Positions 1-8,393 of a DNA stretch of 64,000 nucleotides are shown here, piece by piece. This DNA is from Pseudomonadota bacterium. Lineage in GTDB: Bacteria; Pseudomonadota; Alphaproteobacteria; Rhizobiales; Hyphomicrobiaceae. The stretch lies in contig JAFECH010000349.1 of NCBI GenBank assembly GCA_018242255.1, positions 20,415 through 84,414 on the forward strand, written 5' to 3'. Position 1 is the first letter of the stretch, and each line of letters begins with the position of its first letter. A model generated the notes under the pieces. The model searched no databases. It was not told where the DNA came from and was given only the letters and a program-made list of their open reading frames with translations. The position numbers and the translations under genes were made by a program.

Positions 1-84
1 TTTTGACGCGATGCAATACCCATCCTGTGGATAAGTTTGGGAAACTCTTCACATTTTCGTGAAGTGCCCGCGCGGGTACTATTG

Positions 85-262
85 AATTTCTCCAGCTTGC
101 GCTTAACTCTCACACATGCAGGTGGCGTCACCCTGTATTCGGTAGTGCCCCCCGTCTAGCCGAAGACGCCGCCTCTGGTACCGGCTTCCCTCCCGGTGCC
201 GAGCGCGACAAGCGCATAGCGCCCAGTTCCTCCCCCCGGAACTGGGCGCCCTCGTTTCTGGC
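85..262 (+). ncRNA. Candidate structured small RNA
   Basis: This stretch has no credible gene, but the plus strand can fold into a run of hairpins. Small stems lie near 121-132 and 153-168. A stem follows at 177-184/193-200 with loop CTTCCCTC. A perfect 12-bp stem at 219-230/238-249 has loop TCCCCCC and is followed by a short T-containing stretch, like an intrinsic terminator. A possible -10 (TACTAT, 77-82) precedes it. C/U-rich loops on the last two hairpins resemble the anti-Shine-Dalgarno loops of some alphaproteobacterial sRNAs. This is inference from folding by eye. The boundaries are approximate and the family is not identified. Confidence 0.35.
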
Positions 263-321
263 CCCCAAAATTCCGAAGAAGACCACGACACGGTTGGTGT
301 GTGGTTTGGCGCTCCGCTTAA

Positions 322-846
322 CTAGCCAGCTTGTGCCGCGGCAGCCTGATCGGCGCTCTGCGATTGAAGCAGCGGTGGGATCCTAGCGTCATCTGCGACG
401 GTATCAATAGCTTTCAAATCGTTCGCCAACAGTTTTAGTCGTGATGTGATGCATGCGCTGAAATGCTCCGCGAGAGAGGGGTCTTCTTGCATCAGGGCGA
501 TGATTTTTTGGCGCGGAAGTCGCAGAGCTTTCACCGGTCCCTGCGCGATGATCGTCGTGACGTGCTCGATCTCGATCAGCATCGCGAGTTCAGCGATTAT
601 GGACCCTTCGGGTACAACTTCACCGCGCGATTTTTGCGCCGTATCGCCGGTATCGTCGATGCGGAGGCATGTCCCCGAGATGACAACGATCGCGGCGTCG
701 CTCAATTGGTGTTCGACGACGAGGGCATCGCCAGAGCGATAGATGATGCGCTCGGCGCAGCGAACGATCTCCGTCAATTGCAACGGTGTCAGTCCGCGGA
801 AAAGCGGCTGCGCAAGAAGCGGTTTGACGAGGGCATCGATGGCCAT
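322..846 (-). CDS. Cyclic nucleotide-binding domain protein
   Basis: A 174-residue Crp/Fnr-type sensory domain. A beta-rich cNMP-binding fold fills roughly residues 10-120 and contains GSIIAELAMLIE in the position of the phosphate-binding cassette. I see no C-terminal winged helix, so it is unlikely to bind DNA alone and may act as a stand-alone sensor or regulatory subunit. The ATG at 846 is preferred over the upstream one at 885 because GGAG sits 9 nt before it. It is a single minus-strand gene next to a response regulator, and the possible small RNA lies downstream. The ligand is unknown; the conserved Arg of true cAMP binders is not obvious. Confidence 0.8.
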   Translation of the reverse strand: MAIDALVKPLLAQPLFRGLTPLQLTEIVRCAERIIYRSGDALVVEHQLSDAAIVVISGTCLRIDDTGDTAQKSRGEVVPEGSIIAELAMLIEIEHVTTIIAQGPVKALRLPRQKIIALMQEDPSLAEHFSACITSRLKLLANDLKAIDTVADDARIPPLLQSQSADQAAAAQAG

Positions 847-1086
847 CGTTGCGAACTCCAGTTGATGCGATACGCCGGGAAGCACTCATTCGCTTGCGAT
901 CTCACGCAACAGAAGCGAACGCAGAATCAGTATCCGACTCGACGTTTGTCGCGGAACTCATCTGGCCGGCGCGCATGAAAGCTGCTGTGGACGCCGTAGG
1001 ACAACTGCCGGCGTCAGCCGATTCACGTGAAAACTTGGGGCTTTGCCCCGCGACCGATTGGTTCAAGAACCGATTGCCGCCGCAAC

Positions 1087-1773
1087 TCAGGGTGCGAGTT
1101 TGTAGCCGCCGCTCTCGGTTATGAGGAGTTCGGCGTTCGACGGGTCTTTTTCGATTTTCTGGCGAAGACGATAAATGTGCGTTTCGAGCGTGTGGGTGGT
1201 GACGCCGGCGTTGTAGCCCCAGACCTCATGCAGCAAGACGTCACGAGAGACGACCTTATCGCCCGAGCGATAAAGGTACTTGAGGATCGACGTCTCTTTC
1301 TCGGTGAGGCGGATCTTGCTTCCACCTTCGTCGACCAGCAGCTTCGATGCGGGTTTGAACGTATAGCTGCCGATCGCGAAGACAGCATCTTCGCTTTGCT
1401 CGTGCTGGCGCAGTTGCGCGCGGATGCGCGCAAGAAGAACGGCAAACTTGAACGGTTTCAGGACATAGTCGTTTGCCCCGGCGTCAAGGCCGAGGATTTG
1501 GTCGGCATCCGACGTGTTGCCGGTCAGCATGACGATCGGGGTCTTGAAGCCCGATTTGCGCAGCAGCTTCACCGCTTCGCGACCGTCCATATCGGGCAAG
1601 CCGACATCGAACACCACCAAGTCAAATCGACCGGTTTTTGCGGCCTCCATGCCCTTCGCAGCGGTGCCCGCTTCAGAGACTTCGAATTCATCGTGTAGGA
1701 CGAGCTGATCTTTCAACGACGTACGCAAATCTTCATCGTCGTCGACGAGGAGGACCTTTCGGGCCGTGCTCAT
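1087..1773 (-). CDS. cenR: OmpR-family response regulator, CenR-like
   Basis: A 228-residue two-component response regulator. The receiver domain (about 5-118) has the acidic pocket DDDED at 11-15, phospho-acceptor Asp56 in VVFDVGLPDMDG, Thr84 and Lys106. A PhoB/OmpR winged-helix domain (about 130-228) ends with the usual TESGGYKL motif. The receiver closely resembles the CenR regulator of Alphaproteobacteria, which controls envelope integrity and division. This assignment is from memory of family sequences, so the symbol is tentative. No histidine kinase gene lies beside it, as is usual for CenR. The neighbouring L,D-transpeptidase is divergent. Confidence 0.85.
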   Translation of the reverse strand: MSTARKVLLVDDDEDLRTSLKDQLVLHDEFEVSEAGTAAKGMEAAKTGRFDLVVFDVGLPDMDGREAVKLLRKSGFKTPIVMLTGNTSDADQILGLDAGANDYVLKPFKFAVLLARIRAQLRQHEQSEDAVFAIGSYTFKPASKLLVDEGGSKIRLTEKETSILKYLYRSGDKVVSRDVLLHEVWGYNAGVTTHTLETHIYRLRQKIEKDPSNAELLITESGGYKLAP

Positions 1774-1879
1774 GGACGTGGGCTCCGGTTTCTTGCCTTC
1801 TTTTGGCGTGGAACTCTAGCATCGTGCGCGCCGGCAACATAGGGTCTCGAGGCAAACAGGCAAGGGGAATGGCGGTTCC

Positions 1880-2473
1880 TTGAAGAAGCGGTCGATGAAC
1901 CGGCCCCGGACGCCCGCGGCGCTGGTCTACGTCAGGGTGTTATCCCAGGCGGCGAAGCGCGGCCATATCGCGTTCGGAGGGATGCGATTCCGTTGCGCAC
2001 TCGGCCGATCGGGTATCAAGGCCATCAAACGCGAGGGTGATGGTGCAACGCCGCGAGGGCGGTTGCCTATACGCTTCGTTCTTTACCGGCCCGATGCCAC
2101 GCGGCCAACGTCGGCTTTGCAATTAAGCAGGATCCGGCGCGACGACGGCTGGTGCGATTATCCGCAGGATCGAAACTACAATCGCCCGGTGCGGTTGCCG
2201 TATCGTGCAAGCGCGGAGCGCCTGTGGCGCGGGGACGGGCTGTACGATGTCGTCGTCGTTCTCGGCCATAACGATGTGCCGCGCGTGCGCAATCGGGGTA
2301 GCGCTATTTTCATGCACGTTGCGCGCGAAAACTTCGAACCGACCGAAGGCTGTATCGCGCTGCGTGCGCGCGATCTGCGGCGGCTGCTTGGGGCGCTGCC
2401 GCGACGCAGTGAGATCGTCATCGGATCTTTCGATAAAAAAAGGCCCGACAGCGTGAAGCGTCGGGCCAAGTAG
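1880..2473 (+). CDS. L,D-transpeptidase (YkuD) family protein
   Basis: A 197-residue YkuD-type protein that probably forms or edits 3-3 peptidoglycan cross-links, or anchors a lipoprotein. The catalytic signature is at the C-terminal half: a His in IFMHVARENF, then the Cys in TEGCIALRARDL about 15 residues on, matching the H-x(14-17)-[ST]-x-GC pattern. No clear signal peptide is visible. The arginine-rich N terminus could be cytoplasmic or misassigned. The start may be TTG 1880 or ATG 1895. Its last codons overlap a hairpin that serves as terminator for amtB on the other strand. Confidence 0.8.
   Translation: MKKRSMNRPRTPAALVYVRVLSQAAKRGHIAFGGMRFRCALGRSGIKAIKREGDGATPRGRLPIRFVLYRPDATRPTSALQLSRIRRDDGWCDYPQDRNYNRPVRLPYRASAERLWRGDGLYDVVVVLGHNDVPRVRNRGSAIFMHVARENFEPTEGCIALRARDLRRLLGALPRRSEIVIGSFDKKRPDSVKRRAK
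2435..2467 (-). terminator. Intrinsic terminator of glnK-amtB
   Basis: On the minus strand a perfect 8-bp stem (GGCCCGAC/GTCGGGCC) with a 10-nt loop is followed by seven T. It lies about 90 nt past the amtB stop, inside the 3' end of the convergent L,D-transpeptidase gene. Confidence 0.8.
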
Positions 2474-2517
2474 AGCACGTCTAGGTGGAGACGCGTGCTC
2501 GGGAGATGAAAGGAGAT

Positions 2518-2545
2518 CCCCTGGCCCGCGATCGCGAGCCAGGGG
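2518..2545. repeat. Inverted repeat after amtB
   Basis: An 8-bp stem, CCCCTGGC/GCCAGGGG, encloses a further GC-rich palindrome (CGCGATCGCG). It lies between the amtB stop and the terminator at 2435-2467. It has no T-run, so it may protect the mRNA end rather than terminate. Confidence 0.6.
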
Positions 2546-2554
2546 AAATTCGTC

Positions 2555-4033
2555 TTAGTAGTGGTAGGCGCTTTCGCCGTGATCGGTGATGTCGAGGCCT
2601 TCGCGCTCTTTGTCTTCCGACGGACGGAGACCGATGACGATGTCCACCAGCTTGAAGAGAATTGCAGAGCCGATGCCGCTCCAGAGGATCGTCATGCCGA
2701 CAGCCTTGGCCTGTGACATCATCTGCGCGGCCATATCGTAGGTGCCGGAAACGAGTTCACCAGGCTTCGACGTGTAGTCGGCGATGCCGGCGCCACCCCA
2801 ATCCGGGTTGACCAGCAGGCCGGTGCCAAGCGCACCGACGATGCCGCCGACGCAGTGGACACCAAAGACGTCAAGGCTGTCGTCGTAGCCAAGAGCGCTC
2901 TTGATCGCCGAGCAGAAGAAGAAGCAGATCGGGCTGACGACGAGGCCAAGCACGATCGAGCCCATGACACCGGCGAAACCGCAAGCCGGGGTAATGGCGA
3001 CGAGACCGGCAACAACACCCGACGCGAGGCCCAGAGCAGACGGCTTACCTTTGACGATCCATTCAACGATCATCCACGACAAGGCCGCAGCGCAGGTCGC
3101 GATGAAGGTGTTGATGAAGGGAACGCCAGCGAACTGGTTGATTTCGAGGTTCGAACCGACGTTGAACCCGAACCAGCCGACCCACAGAAGAGCAGCGCCG
3201 ATCATGCAGTTGACGAGCGAATGCGGAGGCATTGCCTCTTTGCCGTAACCGATGCGCGGTCCGAGGATGAGCGCACCGACAAGACCAGCGATACCAGCGT
3301 TGATGTGAACGACTGTGCCGCCGGCAAAGTCGAGAGCGCCCCACTTGAAGGAGATGCCGGCGTCGGCCATGACAGCGTCATAGGCGGCCTGAGCTTGTGC
3401 CTTGGCATCGCCCGTTGCCGCGGCGAGAGCCTTAGCAGCGCTGGCGAAGGCATCCGGACCACCCCAGTACCAAACCATGTGCGCGATCGGGAAGTAGATG
3501 AACGTGGCCCAGAGGGTCATGAACACCAACATCGCCGAGAATTTCAGACGCTCGGCAACGGCACCCAAAATAAGAGCGGGCGTGATGCAAGCGAACGTCA
3601 TCTGGAAGATGATGTAGGTGTATTCAGGAATGTAGACGCCATTCGAGAAGGTCGCGGCGAGCGAGTTCGAGTCGACGCCCTTCAGGAAGACTTTCGAGAA
3701 GCCGCCGACGAAGTCGTTCAGCGCGCCGCCGTTGGTGAAGGCCATCGAGTAGCCGTAGAGCACCCAGAGGATGCCGACGAGGCAAAGCGTTGCGAACACC
3801 TGCATGAACATGGACAGCATGTTCTTCGTGCGGACGAGACCGCCGTAGAACAGTGCGAGGCCCGGAACGGTCATGAGAAGAACGAGGACCGAGGCAATGT
3901 ACATAAAGGCGGAGTCGCCCTTATTCGGCACCGGCGCGGGCGGTGTTTGTGCCATGGCCGGTCCGGCCATAAGCGCAATCGCGCCGAGGGCCCCCAAGAC
4001 CCCTGCGTATCGCGCTATCTTTCTAAACTCCAT
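2555..4033 (-). CDS. amtB: Ammonium transporter AmtB
   Basis: A 492-residue inner-membrane ammonium channel. A cleavable signal peptide ends near AMAQ (residue about 29), followed by about 11 membrane helices. Family signatures are present: FYGGLVRTKN in helix 1, YFPIAHMVWYWGG containing the pore-side Trp, and the twin-histidine pair (His in GGTVVHINAG and in FGVHCVGGIVGALGTG). It lies 45 nt downstream of glnK in the standard operon, where GlnK blocks the channel when nitrogen is ample. The ATG is supported by GGGAG 7 nt upstream. It is a little longer than most family members in the signal-peptide region and the third periplasmic loop. Confidence 0.97.
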   Translation of the reverse strand: MEFRKIARYAGVLGALGAIALMAGPAMAQTPPAPVPNKGDSAFMYIASVLVLLMTVPGLALFYGGLVRTKNMLSMFMQVFATLCLVGILWVLYGYSMAFTNGGALNDFVGGFSKVFLKGVDSNSLAATFSNGVYIPEYTYIIFQMTFACITPALILGAVAERLKFSAMLVFMTLWATFIYFPIAHMVWYWGGPDAFASAAKALAAATGDAKAQAQAAYDAVMADAGISFKWGALDFAGGTVVHINAGIAGLVGALILGPRIGYGKEAMPPHSLVNCMIGAALLWVGWFGFNVGSNLEINQFAGVPFINTFIATCAAALSWMIVEWIVKGKPSALGLASGVVAGLVAITPACGFAGVMGSIVLGLVVSPICFFFCSAIKSALGYDDSLDVFGVHCVGGIVGALGTGLLVNPDWGGAGIADYTSKPGELVSGTYDMAAQMMSQAKAVGMTILWSGIGSAILFKLVDIVIGLRPSEDKEREGLDITDHGESAYHY

Positions 4034-4078
4034 GTGAGTGCTCCCTGATTGATTTACGAAAAGCTGAAATTTGCGAGC

Positions 4079-4531
<453 letters not shown>

Positions 4532-4636
4532 TCAACACTTTGAATACACAACGGAAAATTTACGTTTGACCGAAATTTATGCGGCCTGAGCCTACAAAAT
4601 AAGCATGAAAATTGTGCAATTTGAGGTTTTTGCCGA

Positions 4637-5530
4637 TTATTTAGGCACAAATGCGGTTTCTCTGGGGCGCATGAGCCCTTCTTGAACGGTCGATGCGACC
4701 AACCGGCCGCCACGATCGAAGACGGCGCCCCGGCAATAGGCGCGGGCGTCCGAGGCGCTGGGGCTGTCCTGGGTGTAGAGCAGCCAGTCGTCGGCGCGGA
4801 AGGGCCTGTGGAACCACATCGCGTGGTCGAGGCTCGCCAATTGGATATCGGCGTCGAACAACAGCTTGCCGTGTGCGACGAGGGCCGTGTCGAGCAGCGT
4901 AAAGTCCGAAGCGTACGCCAGGATCGCCTGGTGGATGTACGGGTTGTCGCCTAGCGGGCCATTAGCTTTAAGCCAGATTGACTGGCGGGGCGGCCGTGGT
5001 TCTCGGCTCATGTAGCGGGATGCATCGACAATGCGGACGTCGATCGGGCGCTCGCGCTGCCAGTAGGCCCGCATGCTCTCGGGAATGTCGGCGGCGGCAT
5101 CAAAGAGCTGCCGGACGCTCGGCAATGCATCGGGAGGCGGCACGTCCGGCATTTCGGACTGGTGCTCGAAGCCGGGCTCGGGCTTATGGAATGAGGCGCT
5201 CATCACGAAGATGGTGCGGCCGTGCTGAATGGCGCGGACGCGTCGGGTCGTGAAGCTGCCGCCGTCGCGAATGCGCTCAACGTCGTAAACGATCTCCCGC
5301 TCCGGATCGCCTGCCAGAAGAAAGTAACCGTGAAGCGAATGGATCGGCCGGCTCTCATCGACGGTTAACGCCGCAGCAACCACTGCCTGGCCAAGGACAA
5401 GGCCGCCGTAAACGCGCTGCCAGCCTTCGCTGGCGCGGGCTCCACGGAACAGATTGTCCTCGAGTGGTTCAAGGGTCAGGGTTCGGAGGAGCTTTTCGAG
5501 GGCCTGATGCGCCTGAGGCGAAGCTGTCAT
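4637..5530 (-). CDS. tesB: Acyl-CoA thioesterase II
   Basis: A 297-residue double-hotdog thioesterase that hydrolyses medium- to long-chain acyl-CoA to free acid and CoA in the cytosol. The first hotdog has RVYGGLVLGQAVVAA and HSLHGYFLLAGD. The second has YASDFTLLDTAL, containing the catalytic Asp, HAMWFHRPFRADDWLLY, and the C-terminal TVQEGLMR, containing the catalytic Gln. The length matches E. coli TesB. It is transcribed alone, divergently from the UbiH-type hydroxylase. Confidence 0.93.
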   Translation of the reverse strand: MTASPQAHQALEKLLRTLTLEPLEDNLFRGARASEGWQRVYGGLVLGQAVVAAALTVDESRPIHSLHGYFLLAGDPEREIVYDVERIRDGGSFTTRRVRAIQHGRTIFVMSASFHKPEPGFEHQSEMPDVPPPDALPSVRQLFDAAADIPESMRAYWQRERPIDVRIVDASRYMSREPRPPRQSIWLKANGPLGDNPYIHQAILAYASDFTLLDTALVAHGKLLFDADIQLASLDHAMWFHRPFRADDWLLYTQDSPSASDARAYCRGAVFDRGGRLVASTVQEGLMRPRETAFVPK

Positions 5531-5639
5531 GGTGGACTTTCGGGTCTATAATGGCTCGCGCGCGGCGAAGAGACGATTTTATGCTGCCCTCGCGTGCGGG
5601 CAAGCAAACCACAGCACGGCGGCGGATGACGGTCGATAA

Positions 5640-6872
5640 ATGCCAAAATTGAACTTCGATGTCGCGATTGTTGGCGGCAGTTTTGCCGGTCTCGCTGTCG
5701 CACGAGGTCTGGCGCAGGCGTTTGGCCCGGACGTTCGGCTGGCGATCATCGACCGGGCCGTTCCGGCGACCGAGCACGCAGACGACAGTCGCGGCTTTGC
5801 AATCTGGGCTGGCGCGCAGAAGGTTCTGCAGAGCCTCGGGGTCTGGGACGGTGTTCGCGACTCCGCCGAGACCGTGACGGCGATCGAAATTTCAGATTCC
5901 CGGCTCGACGATGCTTTCCGGCCCGCCCTTGTCACGTACGACGCGCGCACCGATGACGGTTCGCCCGCGGCCTATATCGTTCCGGCGTCGGCGCTTGCGA
6001 CAGCGCTCTACCGATCCGTCTCGGGCGATCCGGCCGTGACGTGGTTCGCGCCAGCTGAGATCGAAAGCGCGCAGTGGGGTGAGGCGGCCAGCGAACTCAC
6101 TTTGCGCGATGGCACCGTTGTTCGCGCGGCGCTGACGATCGCGGCCGACGGACGGCAGTCGAAGCTTCGCGAGGCGGTCGGCATCAAGACCATCGGCTGG
6201 CCTTATGCGCAGACGGGCATCGTTGCACGCGTGATGTTCAGCGAGCCGCACGGCGGCGTTGCGATCCAGCATTTTCTGCCCGGCGGTCCGTTTGCAATTT
6301 TACCGCTTCCCGGCAATCGCGCCTGTGTCACATGGAGTGCCGACCAAGACGAAGCGGCACGTATGATAGCGCTCGACGACGACAGCTTTCTGGCGGAGCT
6401 CGATCGCCGGATCGGCGGACGGTTCGGCACGATTTCGCTGGATGGACCGCGGCAGTCGTGGCCGCTCGATTTGCGTTTGCCGCGCCGGTTGATCGCGCCG
6501 CGCTTCGCCTTGGTCGGCGATGCTGCGCACGGGGTGCATCCGGTTGCTGGACAAGGCGTAAATCTCGCGCTTCGCGATGCGGCGGCGATGATCGAAATTC
6601 TGGTCGATGCCGGACGCATCGGGCTCGACTTCGGTAACGGCACGCATCTGGAGCGCTATCAGCGCTGGCGCCGATTCGACTCGGCGATGTCGGCGACACT
6701 CTATGATGGGATCAATCGCGCGTTTGCGCTCGACAGTATGGTATTGCGCGCCGGTCGTGGCGCTGCGCTCGGTGTGCTTGACCGTATTCCCAGCTTGAAA
6801 GAGCTGATCATTGCCGAGGCCGCGGGTGTCACCGGCGATCTGCCGAAACTTGCGCGCGGCGTTGCCGTCTAG
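5640..6872 (+). CDS. UbiH/UbiF-family FAD-dependent hydroxylase
   Basis: A 410-residue flavoprotein monooxygenase of the UbiH/UbiF/COQ6 type, probably hydroxylating the ubiquinone ring precursor. An N-terminal dinucleotide fold (VAIVGGSFAGLAVARGL) binds FAD, the middle DG motif is IAADGRQSKLRE, and the C-terminal GD motif is LVGDAAHGVHPVAGQGVNLA. Which ring position it modifies cannot be read from sequence, so no symbol is given. It ends convergently with rimM, sharing a CTAG in which both genes have their stop codons. Confidence 0.88.
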   Translation: MPKLNFDVAIVGGSFAGLAVARGLAQAFGPDVRLAIIDRAVPATEHADDSRGFAIWAGAQKVLQSLGVWDGVRDSAETVTAIEISDSRLDDAFRPALVTYDARTDDGSPAAYIVPASALATALYRSVSGDPAVTWFAPAEIESAQWGEAASELTLRDGTVVRAALTIAADGRQSKLREAVGIKTIGWPYAQTGIVARVMFSEPHGGVAIQHFLPGGPFAILPLPGNRACVTWSADQDEAARMIALDDDSFLAELDRRIGGRFGTISLDGPRQSWPLDLRLPRRLIAPRFALVGDAAHGVHPVAGQGVNLALRDAAAMIEILVDAGRIGLDFGNGTHLERYQRWRRFDSAMSATLYDGINRAFALDSMVLRAGRGAALGVLDRIPSLKELIIAEAAGVTGDLPKLARGVAV

Positions 6873-7456
6873 GCGTCCGCCTCGTCGTCTGCGGACGAGT
6901 CTTCTTCTTCCGTGTCGTCATCGACCGTGACGGCGGGGCGATTGATGACGACCATGCCGGCGTCGAGATCGACCCGCGGCACCCAGCGGTCTTCGAACGG
7001 GATGAATTCCGTCTCGCCTTCGACCGGCTTCAATTCTAGGAGATCGCCGGCGCCGAAATTCTGCACGGAGACGATTTTACCGAGCGTGCTGCCGTCGGCT
7101 GCTACTGCGCGCAGGCCGATAAGGTCAGCATGATAGAATTCGGTCGCGCCGGTCGCCGGGAGCTTGCTGCGTTCGATATAAAGCTTGGTGCCGCGCAGCG
7201 GTTCGGCGCCGTTGCGATCCTCAACGCCCGCAACACGCGCGACGATGCCCTTGCTCGTGACACGGACGACACGCAGCGAATAGCTTTTCTTGCCACTTGC
7301 ATCCGTCAACGGGCCGTAGGCGGCGATTGCGTCCGGGGTTTCGGTATAGCTGCGGACCAGCACGTCGCCGCGGATGCCGTGGGCGCCTGTAATTTCGCCC
7401 ACGAGGATGCGGCGAGCAGGCGATGATTTTTCTGATGCTGTCTCTGATGCTGTCAT
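6869..7456 (-). CDS. rimM: Ribosome maturation factor RimM
   Basis: A 195-residue 16S rRNA processing factor that binds ribosomal protein S19 during 30S head maturation. The N-terminal RimM barrel begins with VGEITGAHGIRGDVLVRSYTE. The C-terminal PRC-barrel covers FYHADLIGLRAV through FIPFEDRWVPRVD. A Ser/Asp/Glu-rich acidic tail of about 20 residues follows. The ATG at 7456 is preferred to 7477. It lies in the minus-strand series ffh-rpsP-unknown-rimM. The usual followers trmD and rplS are absent; a convergent hydroxylase gene is there instead. Confidence 0.95.
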   Translation of the reverse strand: MTASETASEKSSPARRILVGEITGAHGIRGDVLVRSYTETPDAIAAYGPLTDASGKKSYSLRVVRVTSKGIVARVAGVEDRNGAEPLRGTKLYIERSKLPATGATEFYHADLIGLRAVAADGSTLGKIVSVQNFGAGDLLELKPVEGETEFIPFEDRWVPRVDLDAGMVVINRPAVTVDDDTEEEDSSADDEADA

Positions 7457-7480
7457 GGGGCTCTTGATGGCGCGCATCGA

Positions 7481-7843
7481 TCACGGGGGCAAGGGGCCGA
7501 GATAGGTAATCTCGATGTCGATCGTTTTGCCGCCGACACTGACGGTGGCGTTTTGGCTGCGGGCGAACGGGTCGACATTGCCGGTTATCGGAACGCGAAT
7601 GCTTGGATTTCTGGTTCGGACGCGCCGGAGGGGAACTTCATAGGTGCCGTGAATGGCGGAGAGGCGCATGTGATGTGTGCGCTGAGGCAGAAGCCGTCCC
7701 ATGCAGACCCGGCCTTCCGAATCGGCTCCGAACAAGCGGCCGCCTCGGCATACCAAAATGAATCGGCTGAAGGGAGTTGCAGGTTGCGTCGGTCTTGACC
7801 GGATCACTTCAAAGAGACCACTGACGCGCGTTATCTGGTTCAA
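7481..7843 (-). CDS. Hypothetical protein between rpsP and rimM
   Basis: A 120-residue protein I cannot assign. It uses TTG at 7843, but the ribosome-binding site is excellent: GGAAGGG ends 7 nt before the TTG. It has no membrane segment or signal peptide. The arrangement GLFEVI...GGRLFGADSEGRVCMG...VSVGGKTIDIEITYLG distantly resembles the small GrlR-type beta-barrel fold; this is a weak impression, not an identification. It lies 24 nt before rimM in an otherwise conserved ribosomal operon, so co-expression with translation genes is likely. Confidence 0.55.
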   Translation of the reverse strand: MNQITRVSGLFEVIRSRPTQPATPFSRFILVCRGGRLFGADSEGRVCMGRLLPQRTHHMRLSAIHGTYEVPLRRVRTRNPSIRVPITGNVDPFARSQNATVSVGGKTIDIEITYLGPLPP

Positions 7844-7918
7844 TTTCGGACCCTTCCGATGACTTGACTATCGAAAGTTGGAGGTGGTCCAAAAGTTGGG
7901 CCAGTCAGATCTGCAACG

Positions 7919-7950
7919 AAAAGGCCTCCCGAAGCATGTCCGAGAGGCCT
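7919..7950 (-). terminator. Terminator after rpsP
   Basis: On the minus strand a 7-bp stem (AGGCCTC/GAGGCCT) with a 15-nt loop is followed by TTTTC. It lies 22 nt past the rpsP stop. It would partly separate rpsP from the downstream unknown gene and rimM. Confidence 0.65.
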
Positions 7951-7972
7951 GTTTGTTTTGTAGGCGCGCCTC

Positions 7973-8347
7973 TTAAGCCTGCTCGCCCTGAGCCGCAGCC
8001 TCGGCTGCCTGAGCCGCTTTTTCGGCAGCAGCGGCGGCGCGCTCCTGCGCCTTCTTCTTCGGCTTCGACTTCTCAGGATTGTTGCGCGCATCGCGCTTGG
8101 CGAGGCCCTGGGCGTCGAGGAGACGGAGCACGCGGTCGGTCGGTTGGGCGCCGACGCCGAGCCAGTGCTTGACGCGCTCTTCGACCAGCTTCACGCGATT
8201 GGGATCGTCCTTCTTGAGCATCGGATCAAACGTGCCGATCTGCTCGATGTAGCGGCCATCGCGCGGGCTCGTACCGTGGGCGACGACGACGTAGTAGTAA
8301 GGACGCTTCTTCGCGCCACCGCGCGACAAACGAATTTTCACCGACAT
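7973..8347 (-). CDS. rpsP: 30S ribosomal protein S16
   Basis: A 124-residue S16. The core [20 protein letters not shown] through [18 protein letters not shown] is canonical. The C terminus is a lysine/alanine-rich extension of about 35 residues, common in Alphaproteobacteria. ATG 8347 has AGGAG 6 nt upstream; the upstream frame to 8497 is an extension overlapping ffh. It is preceded by ffh, 46 nt away. Confidence 0.96.
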   Translation of the reverse strand: MSVKIRLSRGGAKKRPYYYVVVAHGTSPRDGRYIEQIGTFDPMLKKDDPNRVKLVEERVKHWLGVGAQPTDRVLRLLDAQGLAKRDARNNPEKSKPKKKAQERAAAAAEKAAQAAEAAAQGEQA

Positions 8348-8393
8348 TTTCTTCTTCTCCTGATCAAATCGAAATGTGTTGTTGGAAGGGGGG

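Noticed and set aside
26-34. TTATCCACA DnaA box (minus strand)
   Set aside because: A single perfect 9-mer is expected by chance at this scale. No second box or AT-rich unwinding element is near.
103-291. 62-residue minus-strand open frame
   Set aside because: It lies across the hairpins of the candidate small RNA, has no ribosome-binding site and no protein-like composition.
2855-4048. 397-residue plus-strand frame opposite amtB
   Set aside because: Antisense shadow with very charged, low-complexity composition.
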